64,000 bases of DNA, taken from CAVXGU01 sp963761615 (GTDB taxonomy: Bacteria > Acidobacteriota > Vicinamibacteria > Vicinamibacterales > CAVVIG01). A program made the translations under genes and the position numbers. Below, piece by piece: positions 34,307-42,976 of the stretch (position 1 is the stretch's first letter; every line of letters starts with the position of its first letter). The DNA lies in contig CAVXGU010000003.1 of assembly GCA_963761615.1 (NCBI GenBank), forward strand, positions 620,001 to 684,000. The letters are read 5' to 3'. The notes below the pieces were generated by a model. That model did no database searches, was not told the origin of the DNA, and saw only the letters and a program-made list of their open reading frames with translations.

Positions 34307-35485
34307 TCAGACGATGCCCTCGCGGTGCAGGCGCGCGATCTCGGTCGTGTCGAGGCCGAGATCGCGGCCGAGGATCGCGTCGGTGTGCTGGCCGAGCGTC
34401 GGCGGCGCCGTGCGAACGCCTCCCTCGGCTCCCGACAGCTTGATGGGGGTGCCCACGAGCGACACCCGGCCCGCCGAGGCGTGGTCGACGCTGGCGACCA
34501 TGCCGCGCGCCGCGAGCTGGGGGTCGCTGAAGACCTCGTCGAGACTGCGGACGGATCCGCACGGCACGCCCGCGCCCGCCAGCCGATCGATCCAGTCGCG
34601 GCGCGTCCGCTGCGCGAGCCGCTCGGCGAGGACCGGCCGCAGCTCGGCGTAGCCCTCGACGCGCTCGCGGTTGGTGGTGAAGCGCTCGCCGAAGTCCAGG
34701 CCGGTGATGCCGCAGAAGCGGCGCCAGAGGTCGTCGTTGCCGACCGCGACGACGAAGTCGCCGTCCGAGGCGGCGAAGGTCTCGTAGGGGACGATCATGG
34801 GATGGCGGTTGCCCATTCGCGTCGGCGGTGTGCCCGTGGCGAAGTAGATGCCGGCCTGGTAGGTCAGCAGCGCCGCCACCGAGTCGAGCAGCGCGACGTC
34901 CACGGCCTGGCCGCGGCCGGTCCGATCGCGCTCGACGAGGGCCGCGGTGATTCCCTGCGCGGCGAACAGTCCCGACACGATGTCGCCGATGGCGACGCCC
35001 AGGCGGAACGGCGGACCGTCGGCGTCGCCCGTGATGCTCATCAACCCGCCCTCGGCCTGCACGACGGCGTCGTAGCCGGCCTCCTCGCGCCTGGGTCCGG
35101 TCTGCCCGAAACCGGAGATCGAGCAGTAGATCAGCCGCGGGTGGTCCGGCGCGAGGCTGGCGTAGTCGAGTCCCAGGCGGGCGAGCGTGCCGGGACGGAA
35201 GTTCTCGACGAGGACGTCGGCGCCGGCGATCAGCCGGTCGAGGACGGCGCGCCCGTCCGGCCGCTTGAAGTCGAGCGCGAGGCTCTCCTTGTTGCGGTTG
35301 ACGCTGAAGAAGTAGGCGCTCTCGCCGGACACGAACGGCGGGCCCCACCCGCGCGTGTCGTCTCCCCGCAGGGGATGCTCCACCTTGATGACGCGGGCGC
35401 CGAGATCGGCGAGGACCATCGTGCAGTACGGACCCGAGAGGACCCGCGTCAGGTCGAGAACCGTGATGCGATCGAGCGGCGCCAT
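34307..35485 (-). CDS. CaiB/BaiF (class III) CoA-transferase
   Basis: A 392-residue member of the family III CoA-transferases, which move CoA between carboxylic acids through an aspartyl intermediate. The signature DLTRVLSGPYCTMVLADLGA is at the N-terminus, and the catalytic Asp lies in GYDAVVQAEGGLMSITG. VENFRPGTLARLGLDY and SISGFGQTGP are also typical. Substrates cannot be told from the sequence. The gene after it encodes an unknown protein. Confidence 0.88.
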   Translation of the reverse strand: MAPLDRITVLDLTRVLSGPYCTMVLADLGARVIKVEHPLRGDDTRGWGPPFVSGESAYFFSVNRNKESLALDFKRPDGRAVLDRLIAGADVLVENFRPGTLARLGLDYASLAPDHPRLIYCSISGFGQTGPRREEAGYDAVVQAEGGLMSITGDADGPPFRLGVAIGDIVSGLFAAQGITAALVERDRTGRGQAVDVALLDSVAALLTYQAGIYFATGTPPTRMGNRHPMIVPYETFAASDGDFVVAVGNDDLWRRFCGITGLDFGERFTTNRERVEGYAELRPVLAERLAQRTRRDWIDRLAGAGVPCGSVRSLDEVFSDPQLAARGMVASVDHASAGRVSLVGTPIKLSGAEGGVRTAPPTLGQHTDAILGRDLGLDTTEIARLHREGIV

Positions 35486-35566
35486 GCGGACCGATTATCG
35501 TCCACGTGCGGCGGTTTTCGAAAAGACGGCCGCAAGGGCTGGTCTATACTGGCGACCGCGGCAACG

Positions 35567-36355
35567 ATGCAGTCTGCGACGTCACCGAGTCTGGCGCGGA
35601 TCCCCGCGGGTGACTTTCTCATGGGCGCGGCCGACGCGGCCGCCGACGAGCGTCCGGTTCATCGTGTCTACGTCAGCGAGTTCTTCATCGGACGCTTTCC
35701 GGTCACCGTGGAGGAATACGCGCGGTTCGTCCGGGCGACCGGCCATCCCGCGCCCGGTGTGCGCGAACTCCCCGCGATCGCCTCGGGCAGACGCGACGTG
35801 TCGTTCCGGGAGCTGGCCTCGCCCTACGTCTGGCGCGGCGGCGAGCCGCCGGCCGGCTGCGGCGGACACCCCGTCGTGCTCGTGAGCTACGAGGACACGC
35901 AGGCGTTCTGCCGGTGGCTGTCCGAGTCGACCGGCGAGGCCTTCCGCCTGCCGACCGAGGCGGAGTGGGAGAAGGCTGCGCGAGGCGGGCTGGACGGACA
36001 GCCGTATCCCTGGGGCGCCGATCTCGATCCCTCGAGGGCCAACTACCTCGCCGATCCATCGGCGAAGCGGTCGAGCGGCACGCGCCCCAGCGGCACCTAC
36101 GCGCCCAATGGCTACGGCCTCTACGACATGGTCGGGAACGTGTGGGAATGGGTGACGGACTGGTACGCGCCCGACTACTACGGGAGCTCGACGGACCGCG
36201 ATCCCGCCGGCCCCGGGAGCGGCCAGCTGCGCGTGCTCCGCGGCGGCAGCTGGGTCTGCGATGACACCGCCATGCTGCGATGCGCACACCGGCACACGGC
36301 GCCCGCCGACAGCTACGCGTACAGCATCGGCTTCCGCCTCGCGCGTCCCGCGTGA
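35567..36355 (+). CDS. SUMF1/EgtB-type domain protein (formylglycine-generating-enzyme fold)
   Basis: A 262-residue protein consisting almost only of a SUMF1 domain: IPAGDFLMGAA, VSEFFIGRFPVTVEEYARF, RLPTEAEWEKAARGG, YDMVGNVWEWVTDWY and LRGGSWVCDDTAMLRCAHR. In formylglycine-generating enzymes two cysteines hold copper; here the first is present (WVC) but the second position appears to be Met, so activating sulfatases is doubtful. TATACT at 35545-35550 may be its -10 box. It is divergent from the CoA-transferase. Confidence 0.82.
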   Translation: MQSATSPSLARIPAGDFLMGAADAAADERPVHRVYVSEFFIGRFPVTVEEYARFVRATGHPAPGVRELPAIASGRRDVSFRELASPYVWRGGEPPAGCGGHPVVLVSYEDTQAFCRWLSESTGEAFRLPTEAEWEKAARGGLDGQPYPWGADLDPSRANYLADPSAKRSSGTRPSGTYAPNGYGLYDMVGNVWEWVTDWYAPDYYGSSTDRDPAGPGSGQLRVLRGGSWVCDDTAMLRCAHRHTAPADSYAYSIGFRLARPA

Positions 36356-36366
36356 AACGAGGACCT

Positions 36367-37026
36367 GTGCCCCGACGGGAATTCGACACCAGCCGCTCGC
36401 TCACGCCCGAGGACTACGTACGCGCGCGCCGCCACCTGCGTCGGCGGGACCCCGTGCTCGGCGCCGTCATCTCCCGCATCGGCCCGTGCGGCCTCGCCGC
36501 GCGGCAGCGGACCGACCACCTCTCGGCGCTCGTGAGCGCCATCGTCAGCCAGCAGCTCTCGACCAAGGCCGCCGCGACAATCTACAAGCGGTTCGTCGCG
36601 CTGTTTCCGGACGGCGTGATTCCCGACGCGGCGGCGATTGCCGCGCGCAGCGACGCCGAGCTGCGCGGGGTGGGCCTGAGCGCACAGAAAATGAGCTACC
36701 TGCGCGATCTGTGCGCGCGGCTGGCCGACGGCCGCCTCCGGCTCGACCATCTGCACACGCTGCCCGACGAAGACGTCGTCGCCGAGTTGACCTCGGTGCG
36801 CGGGTTCGGCCGGTGGACCGCCGAGATGTTCCTGATGTTCCGGCTCCACCGTCCCGACGTGCTGCCGGTGGGCGACCTCGGGATCGTGACGGCGATGATG
36901 CGCGTCTACCGGATGCGCAAGAAGCCCGCGGCGAAGCGCCTGCTCCAGATCGGCGAAGCCTGGCGGCCCTACCGGTCCGTCGCGTCGTGGTACCTCTGGC
37001 AGACCCTGAGGGAGCCGCCCGCCTGA
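36367..37026 (+). CDS. DNA-3-methyladenine glycosylase (AlkA-like HhH glycosylase)
   Basis: A 219-residue base-excision repair glycosylase. The helix-hairpin-helix is seen in LTSVRGFGRWTAEMFLMF and the catalytic Asp in VLPVGDLGIVTAMM; AIVSQQLSTKAAATIYKRF is the other family signature. It lacks the N-terminal beta domain of E. coli AlkA, as in many short bacterial forms. The GTG start (36367) has GAGG before it and lies 11 bases after the SUMF1 gene. Confidence 0.86.
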   Translation: MPRREFDTSRSLTPEDYVRARRHLRRRDPVLGAVISRIGPCGLAARQRTDHLSALVSAIVSQQLSTKAAATIYKRFVALFPDGVIPDAAAIAARSDAELRGVGLSAQKMSYLRDLCARLADGRLRLDHLHTLPDEDVVAELTSVRGFGRWTAEMFLMFRLHRPDVLPVGDLGIVTAMMRVYRMRKKPAAKRLLQIGEAWRPYRSVASWYLWQTLREPPA

Positions 37027-37117
37027 GAGGCGAGAAACGGAGAGCTCGAGGAGCCGAGAGCCGAGAGCCCAGAGCCGAGAGCCCAGACCCCAGAGCCGAG
37101 CGCCCAGAGCCGAGAGC
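37027..37117. repeat. degenerate 7-9 bp direct repeat array
   Basis: The space between two convergent genes is filled with units around GAGAGCC and CAGAGCC (from about 37048 to 37109, at least nine copies). Unlike the arrays at 4952 and 32059, only one orientation is obvious. No terminator with a T-run is present between the genes. Confidence 0.75.
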
Positions 37118-37780
37118 CTACAGCCCGCCGCCCAGCAGGATCGTCTTCAGCCACAGCAGCAGAAAGCCCACCGTGATCGCGACGAGCGTGCCGCGCTCGC
37201 TGTGCAGCGTGTCGCGCCAGGAATAGGGCGCCGCCGCCGGACCGGTGGACCGCCACACCGGCAGCCACCGCGGCACCTGGGTCAGGTAGGCTCGGTAGTC
37301 CGCGCCGCGGCGGGCCGCCAGCAGCGACTCCTCCCATCGGACGATGGCGTGGTACTCGAAGCCGATGACGGGGACGATCAGGAGCACCATCCAGACGAGG
37401 CGGGCGCTCACGGCGAAACCCACCCAGAGCATCAGGTTGCCGATGTAGAGCGGGTTCCGCACCAGGGCGAAGGGTCCGGTCGTGACGAGGGGGCCCAGGC
37501 GATCGGCGCGCGTCCGTGAGATCGCCCCGATGTGCCGCACCGCCCACAGGCGGAGGAGCTCGCCGGCGCCCACGACCGCCACGCCGGCTGCCACGAGGAG
37601 TGGCGACGGGTGCGCGCGGCCGGCGGTGACGAGGAGCAGGGCGAGCGCGACCGGAACGGGGATCACCGTCCGGCGCTTGAACAGCCACCCGCCCAGGCGC
37701 ACCAGTCGGTCGCCGGCGGCGTTCGCGCCCGTCAGAACTTCTTGTAGGTGAGTGTGTTGCGAGGATCGATCGCCTGGCAC
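37118..37780 (-). CDS. isoprenylcysteine carboxyl methyltransferase-like membrane protein
   Basis: A 220-residue membrane protein with about five helices. The C-terminal part carries the ICMT/PEMT-type methyltransferase signature: GPFALVRNPLYIGNLML (SAM-binding region), then EYHAIVRWEESLLAARRGADYRAYLTQVPRW, matching the R-x-E-E-x-x-L...Y motif. Bacterial members methylate small or lipid substrates that are mostly unknown. Start chosen at ATG 37780; it is divergent from cysM. Confidence 0.78.
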   Translation of the reverse strand: MPGDRSSQHTHLQEVLTGANAAGDRLVRLGGWLFKRRTVIPVPVALALLLVTAGRAHPSPLLVAAGVAVVGAGELLRLWAVRHIGAISRTRADRLGPLVTTGPFALVRNPLYIGNLMLWVGFAVSARLVWMVLLIVPVIGFEYHAIVRWEESLLAARRGADYRAYLTQVPRWLPVWRSTGPAAAPYSWRDTLHSERGTLVAITVGFLLLWLKTILLGGGL

Positions 37781-37817
37781 TTGACGGGCCGCGAGTATAG
37801 CAGACGCCGGGCGATGC

Positions 37818-37843
37818 TATAATCCGGACTAGTCCGGTCGTAT
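37818..37843 (+). promoter_or_regulatory. cysM promoter with an Rrf2-type operator
   Basis: A perfect -10 element TATAAT (37818-37823) leads straight into a 21-bp site (37823-37843) containing the perfect palindrome CCGGACTAGTCCGG and ending CGGTCGTAT. The iscR promoter carries the same site in the same position after its -10 box. The operator ends at the base before ATG 37844, so a bound regulator would cover the transcription start. Confidence 0.6.
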
Positions 37844-38798
37844 ATGGTTGTGGACATGCCTGCACTCACTGGCGCGCTCGCGGAACAGTCCATCGGCATT
37901 TCGATTCTCGATCTGATCGGGCGCACGCCGCTCATCCGGCTGCGTCGGTTCGAACGTGAAGCGCCCGGCGTCCAGCTGTACGCGAAGTACGAGGCGCAGA
38001 ATCCGGGCGGCTCCATCAAGGACCGCGCCGCGGCGCGGATGATCGCCGAGGGCGAGGCGTCGGGCCGGCTGGCGCCCGGCAAGATCATCCTCGACGCCAC
38101 GTCGGGCAACACCGGCATCGCCTACGCGATGATCGGCGCGGCCAAGGGCTACCGCGTGACGCTCTGCGTCCCCGAGAACGCCAGCCCGGAGCGCAAGCGG
38201 ATCCTGCGTGCGTTCGGGGCCGAGCTCATTCTGACCAGCCCGCTCGAGAGCACCGACGGAGCCATCCGGGAGGCCAGGCGGCTGTATGCGGCGTCGCCGG
38301 AGAAGTTCTTCTACGCGGACCAGTACAACAACGACGCGAACTGGCGCGCGCACTTCGAGACGACCGGCGTCGGAGATCATCGAGCAGACGAGCGGCCAGG
38401 TGACGCACTTCGTCGCCGGGCTGGGGACGAGCGGGACCTTCGTCGGCACGGGCCGGCGGCTCCGGCAGTTCAACCCCGCCATCAAGCTGATCTCGTTCCA
38501 GCCCGACTCGCCGTTCCACGGCCTGGAAGGGCTCAAGCACATGGAGACCGCGATCGTCCCCGGCATCTACGACGCGACGCTCGCCGACGAAGACCTGCGG
38601 GTCACCAGCGAGGCGGCCTACGACATGGTGCGGCGCCTGGCCCGGGAAGAAGGCGTCCTGGCGGGGATCTCCTCGGGCGCCGCGCTGGCGGCGTCGCTCG
38701 ACGTCGCGCGCCGCCTCGACTCGGGAGTCGTCGTGACCGTGTTCCCGGACGGCGCGGAGAAGTACCTCACCGAGAAGTTCTGGACGGCCGATGTCTGA
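37844..38798 (+). CDS. cysM: cysteine synthase (CysM type), with a one-base frameshift
   Basis: PLP-dependent beta-replacement enzyme. NPGGSIKDRAAARMIAEGE holds the PLP lysine, DATSGNTGIAYAMIG the phosphate loop, and FVAGLGTSGTFVGTGR and AGISSGAALAASL complete the fold. The frame breaks near 38368-38371, where one extra base separates FETTG from SEIIEQT; corrected length is about 317 residues. Its place before a JAMM gene and a CysO-like carrier matches the mycobacterial route, in which CysM uses a protein-bound thiocarboxylate rather than free sulfide. Starts at ATG 37844 or 37856. Confidence 0.88.
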
Positions 38799-38803
38799 CG
38801 CGC

Positions 38804-39259
38804 GTGCAGACGGCCCTGGCGCTGGGGCCCTCGGTCGGCCGGGCGATCCGGCAGCACGGGCAGGAGACGTATCCGCACGAGTGCTGCGGGGCGCTCGTCG
38901 GACGCGACGGCCGTGTGGACGCGGTCGTGGCCCTGCCGAACATGACGTCGGAGGGGCCGCGCCGCCGGTTTCTCGTGCGGCCGTCCGATTACCGGCTGGC
39001 CGAAGGCCGGGCGGCGGAGCTCGGCGGCGAACTGCTCGGGTTCTATCACTCGCACCCGGATCACCCGGCGCGCCCGTCCCAGTACGACCTGGATCACGCG
39101 TGGCCGACGTTTGCGTACATCATCGTCGCCGTCGCCGGCGGGGCGGCGGCCGACATGACCGTGTGGTGGTTGAAGGACGATCGATCGACTTTCGAACAAG
39201 GCGAACTCAATGGCGACGAAGATACTGATTCCCACTCCGCTCAGGCCCTACACCGATAA
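38804..39259 (+). CDS. mec: JAMM/MPN+ metallopeptidase (Mec-like)
   Basis: A 151-residue zinc peptidase of the JAB family. The catalytic Glu is in YPHECCGALVG and the metal site in GFYHSHPDHPARPSQYDLDH (H-x-H-x10-D). In mycobacteria Mec releases cysteine from CysO-Cys, and in Pseudomonas QbsD trims a carrier to expose its GlyGly end. Start is a GTG five bases after cysM. The 3' end overlaps the carrier-fusion gene by 50 bases, in a different frame. Confidence 0.85.
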   Translation: MQTALALGPSVGRAIRQHGQETYPHECCGALVGRDGRVDAVVALPNMTSEGPRRRFLVRPSDYRLAEGRAAELGGELLGFYHSHPDHPARPSQYDLDHAWPTFAYIIVAVAGGAAADMTVWWLKDDRSTFEQGELNGDEDTDSHSAQALHR

Positions 39260-40769
39260 GCAGGACGCCGTCGAGGCGACCGGCGGGACGGTGGGCGAGC
39301 TGCTGGCCGATCTGACGACGAAGCACGCCGGACTCAAGGCGCACCTGTACAACGAACAGGGCAAGCTGCGGAGCTTCGTGAACATCTACGTGAACGACGA
39401 GGACATCCGCTACCTGCAGAAGGAGCAGACCGCGGTCAAGCCGGGCGACACCGTCAGCATCATCCCGTCGGTGGCGGGAGGCGCGGGGAGCTCGGTGGCG
39501 GAGGAGCTGCCGCAGCTCACCAACGAGGAGATCAAGCGCTACAGCCGGCACCTGATCATGCCGGAGATCGGCGTCGACGGGCAGCGGCGGCTCAAGGCGG
39601 GCAAGGTGCTCTGCATCGGCGCCGGCGGGCTCGGCTCGCCCGCCGCGATGTACCTGGCCGCCGCCGGCGTCGGGACGCTCGGCATCGTCGACTTCGACGT
39701 GGTGGACTACAGCAACTTGCAGCGCCAGATCATCCATGGCACGCCGGACGTGGGCCGGTCGAAGCTCGAGTCCGCACGCGACCGTCTGAAGGCGATCAAC
39801 CCGCACGTCGAGGTCAAGACCTACGAGACGGCGCTCTCGTCCCAGAACGCCCTCGAGCTCTTCGGGCCCTACGACATCATCCTGGACGGCACCGACAACT
39901 TCCCGACGCGCTACCTGGTCAACGACGCGTGCGTGCTGCTCGGCAAGCCCAACACCTACGGCAGCATCTTCCGCTTCGAAGGGCAGGCGTCGGTGTTCGG
40001 GGCGAAGAACGGCCCGTGCTACCGCTGCCTCTATCCGGAGCCGCCGCCGCCCGGCCTCGTCCCGAGCTGCGCGGAAGGCGGCGTGCTGGGGGTGCTGCCC
40101 GGTGTCATCGGCGTGATCCAGGCCACGGAGGCGATCAAGCTGCTGACCGGCGTCGGTGAGCCGCTCATCGGCCGGTTCCTGATCTACGACGCCCTGCGGA
40201 TGCGCTTCCGCGAGCTGAAGCTCCAGAAGGATCCCGAGTGCCCGGTCTGCGGCACGCATCCGACGGTGACGACGCTGATCGATTACGAGCAGTTCTGCGG
40301 CATCCCGCAGGCCGCGCCCGCGCCCGTCGCGCTCAACGCGCGCGAGGGCGTGCCCCATCCGCTCGAGATCTCGGCGACGGAGCTGAAGGCCCGGCTCGAC
40401 CGCGGCGACAAGCTGCGCATCATCGACGTCCGGGAGCCGAACGAGTACCAGATCAATCGCATTCCGGGCTCGACGCTGATTCCGCTCGGCGAGCTGCCGC
40501 GCCGCTACGCCGAGCTGGACCCCGACGAGGAACTGGTGATGCAGTGCAAGGTCGGCGGCCGGAGTGCGCGGGCGGCAGACTTCCTGCGCTCGGTCGGCTT
40601 CACGCGCGTCCTGAACCTGACGGGCGGCATTCTGGCATGGATTGACAAGGTCGACCCGAGCCAGCCGAAGTACCTGAGCCGGCAGCGCCGGAATTCCGGC
40701 GGTCCGTCTTGGTACGGCGCGGCCGATCTGCTAATATCGGACCGGAGCGGTCGTATATACGGGGCCTGA
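39210..40769 (+). CDS. moeZ: sulfur carrier (CysO/MoaD-like) fused to MoeZ-type adenylyltransferase and rhodanese
   Basis: Three domains in one frame. Residues 1-91 are a ubiquitin-like sulfur carrier ending SIIPSVAGG (Gly90-Gly91). Residues 96-350 are an E1-like enzyme: IGAGGLGSP (ATP loop), YSNLQRQIIHG, zinc pairs CYRC and CPVC, catalytic Cys in PSCAEGGVLG. From about 385 is a rhodanese with active site QCKVGGRSARA. A GTG at 39495 (residue 96) has GGGGAG before it and could also start a free MoeZ. Relatives end at PKY; here an extra C at 40673-40674 probably hides a TGA at 40675-40677 and adds a false 30-residue tail. Confidence 0.88.
   Translation: MATKILIPTPLRPYTDKQDAVEATGGTVGELLADLTTKHAGLKAHLYNEQGKLRSFVNIYVNDEDIRYLQKEQTAVKPGDTVSIIPSVAGGAGSSVAEELPQLTNEEIKRYSRHLIMPEIGVDGQRRLKAGKVLCIGAGGLGSPAAMYLAAAGVGTLGIVDFDVVDYSNLQRQIIHGTPDVGRSKLESARDRLKAINPHVEVKTYETALSSQNALELFGPYDIILDGTDNFPTRYLVNDACVLLGKPNTYGSIFRFEGQASVFGAKNGPCYRCLYPEPPPPGLVPSCAEGGVLGVLPGVIGVIQATEAIKLLTGVGEPLIGRFLIYDALRMRFRELKLQKDPECPVCGTHPTVTTLIDYEQFCGIPQAAPAPVALNAREGVPHPLEISATELKARLDRGDKLRIIDVREPNEYQINRIPGSTLIPLGELPRRYAELDPDEELVMQCKVGGRSARAADFLRSVGFTRVLNLTGGILAWIDKVDPSQPKYLSRQRRNSGGPSWYGAADLLISDRSGRIYGA
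40709..40756 (+). promoter_or_regulatory. iscR promoter with an Rrf2-type operator
   Basis: A -35 box TTGGTA (40709-40714) and -10 box TAATAT (40732-40737) are 17 bases apart. A 21-bp quasi-palindrome at 40736-40756 (left ATCGGACCG, right CGGTCGTAT) overlaps the -10 box. It agrees with the cysM site at 16 of 21 positions. Autoregulation by the Rrf2 protein encoded 30 bases downstream is the simplest reading. Confidence 0.62.
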
Positions 40770-40785
40770 CGGCCGGGATTCACAC

Positions 40786-41238
40786 ATGCTGAGGCTCTCG
40801 AAGAAGGCGGACTACGCGCTCATCGCCATGAAGCATCTGGCGGTGCGCGGCCCCGACGGGTCGTCGAGCGCGCGCGAGATCGCGGAGCAGTACGACATCC
40901 CGATCGAGCTGCTCGCCAAGGTGCTCCAGCGGCTCGTGCGGGGCGGCCTGCTCGCCTCCCACCAGGGGACGAGGGGCGGCTACCAGCTGGCGCGCCAGCC
41001 CGAGTGGATTTCGCTGGCCGACGTGATTCAGGCGATCGACGGCCCGGTCACGGTGACGGCCTGCTCGTCCAAGGACGAGCGGTGCGATCAGTTCGCGAAG
41101 TGCAACGTGCGGGACCCGCTGTGGCGGGTCCGCGAGCGGATCCTGGCGGCGCTGGGCGAGTGCTCGGTGGCCGACCTCGTGGCGGATCCGGAACCGGTAT
41201 TGACGACGCGGGCGGCGATGCTGCGCCCGCATGCCTGA
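40786..41238 (+). CDS. iscR: Rrf2-family Fe-S cluster regulator (IscR-like)
   Basis: A 150-residue Rrf2 protein: winged-helix N-terminus (MLRLSKKADYALIAMKHLA), recognition region EIAEQYDIPIELLAKVLQRL, wing GTRGGYQLAR. Three cysteines in TACSSKDERCDQFAKCNV (C-x6-C-x5-C) match the [2Fe-2S] ligands of IscR with slightly different spacing. It probably senses cluster supply and controls both the isc genes and cysM through the shared 21-bp site. Confidence 0.9.
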   Translation: MLRLSKKADYALIAMKHLAVRGPDGSSSAREIAEQYDIPIELLAKVLQRLVRGGLLASHQGTRGGYQLARQPEWISLADVIQAIDGPVTVTACSSKDERCDQFAKCNVRDPLWRVRERILAALGECSVADLVADPEPVLTTRAAMLRPHA

Positions 41239-41256
41239 CAGATACAAGGAACGCGC

Positions 41257-42478
41257 ATGGCCATCAAACTGCCCATCTACATGGACTATCACGCCACGAC
41301 GCCCGCCGATCCGCGGGTGGTCGAGGCGATGCTGCCGTACTTCACCGAGAAGTTCGGGAACGCCGCGAGCCGGAACCACGCGTTCGGCTGGGAGGCCGAG
41401 GAGGCGGTGGAGACGGGACGCAAGCAGCTGGCGGCCCTCATCGGCGCGAACCCCAAGGAGGTCGTCTTCACGAGCGGCGCGACCGAGTCGGACAACCTCG
41501 CGATCAAGGGCGTCGCGCTCATGTATCGCGAGAAGGGCAATCACCTCATCACCTGCGTGACCGAGCACAAGGCGGTGATCGACACGTGCAAGCACCTCGA
41601 GAAGGACGGCTACCGGGTCACGTACCTGCCGGTCCGGAAGGACGGCCTGATCGATCTCGACGAGCTGAAAGCGGCGATCACCGACAAGACGATTCTCATC
41701 ACGATCATGACCGCCAACAACGAGATCGGCGTGATCCAGCCGATCGCGGAGATCGGGGCGATCGCGAAGGAGAAGGGCGTGCTGTTCCACACCGACGCCG
41801 TGCAGGCGGTGGGGAAGGTGCCGTTCAACGTCAACGAGCTCAAGGTCGACATGGCCTCGATCAGCGCGCACAAGATGTACGGGCCGAAGGGCGTCGGCGC
41901 GCTGTACGTGCGGCGGCGCAATCCGCGCGTCCTGCTGACGGCGATCATCGACGGCGGCGGCCACGAGCGCGGCATGCGGTCGGGCACGCTGAACGTCCCC
42001 GGCATCGTGGGCCTGGGCAAGGCCGCCGAGCTGTGCTCGGCAGGAGATGGCGACGGAGTCGGCGCGGCTGCGCGGCCTGCGCGATCGCCTGAACGACCGG
42101 CTGCACAGGGGGCTCGACGAGATCTACATCAACGGGTCGATGGAGCACCGGCTGCCGCACAACCTCAACATCAGCTTCGCGTACGTCGAGGGCGAATCGC
42201 TGCTCATGGGCATCAACGACGTCGCGGTGTCGTCCGGCTCCGCCTGCACGTCGGCGAGCCTCGAGCCGTCGTACGTGCTGAAGGCCCTGGGCGCCGGCGA
42301 CGACCTCGCGCACTCCTCGATCCGCTTCGGCCTCGGGCGCTGGAGCACCGAGGAAGAGGTCGACTACGTCGCCGACAAGCTGATCAGCGTGGTGACGCGT
42401 CTGCGCGAGATGTCGCCGCTCTACGAGCTGGCCCGGGAGGGCGTCGATCTGTCGACGATGCAGTGGCAGGTCGACTGA
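41257..42478 (+). CDS. iscS: cysteine desulfurase IscS, with a one-base frameshift
   Basis: Takes sulfur from cysteine through PLP and a persulfide. YMDYHATTPADPRV, HTDAVQAVGKVPF and SISAHKMYGPKGVGALYVRR (PLP Lys) are intact, as is SSGSACTSASLEPSYVL with the active-site Cys. The reading breaks near 42034: one extra base parts GKAAEL from ARQEMATESARLRGL. Corrected length is about 406 residues, close to E. coli IscS (404). First structural gene after iscR. Confidence 0.92.
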
Positions 42479-42544
42479 GGCCGAGCCGAGGAACGACGGA
42501 ACTCGGGAACGGGGAACCGGGAAACTGGAGCTGAGGAACTCATC
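42479..42544. repeat. GGAAC-rich repeat arm before iscU, with an inverted partner after iscU
   Basis: The 66-base space repeats units around GGGAACGG and GGAACTC (for example CGGAACTCGGGAACGGGG). After iscU, at about 42979-43000, the inverted version GGTTCCCCGGTTCCCGAG appears. The two arms thus flank iscU. No promoter or T-run is seen in either. Confidence 0.6.
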
Positions 42545-42976
42545 ATGGCGTATTCGAACAAGGTCATCGATCACTACGAGAACCCGCGCAACGTCGGATC
42601 GCTGCCGAAGGACGACGTGAACGTGGGGACGGGGCTGGTGGGAGCGCCCGAGTGCGGCGACGTGATGAAGCTGCAGGTGAAGGTGAACCCGCAGACCGGC
42701 ATCATCGACGACGCGAAGTTCAAGACGTTCGGCTGCGGCTCGGCGATCGCGAGCTCGAGCCTGGCGACCGAGTGGCTCAAGGGCAAGACCGTGGACGAGG
42801 CCCTCGACATCAAGAACACCGACATCGTGGCCGAGCTGAGCCTGCCGCCCGTGAAGATTCACTGTTCGGTGCTGGCGGAGGACGCGATCAAGGCCGCGAT
42901 CGCCGACTACAGGAAGAAGCAGGGCGCGGGCGCGGAAGCCGGCGAGAAGGCCGCCACCGAGGCGGCGCGGAGCTGA
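42545..42976 (+). CDS. iscU: Fe-S cluster scaffold IscU
   Basis: Scaffold on which IscS builds the [2Fe-2S] cluster (143 residues). The three ligand cysteines are seen in GAPECGDVMKL, FKTFGCGSAIASSS and KIHCSVLAEDAI. SLPPVKIHC corresponds to the LPPVK motif recognised by HscA. The Ala/Glu-rich tail after residue 125 is longer than usual. Confidence 0.95.
   Translation: MAYSNKVIDHYENPRNVGSLPKDDVNVGTGLVGAPECGDVMKLQVKVNPQTGIIDDAKFKTFGCGSAIASSSLATEWLKGKTVDEALDIKNTDIVAELSLPPVKIHCSVLAEDAIKAAIADYRKKQGAGAEAGEKAATEAARS

Noticed and set aside
37027..37117. CRISPR array
   Set aside because: Units are 7-9 bp, degenerate and without spacers of constant length; no cas genes are in the window.
38804..40769. 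A single JAMM-carrier-MoeZ fusion hidden by another +1 error
   Set aside because: The carrier frame has its own ATG at 39210 with an in-frame TGA 39 bases before it, so separate overlapping genes fit the sequence better.
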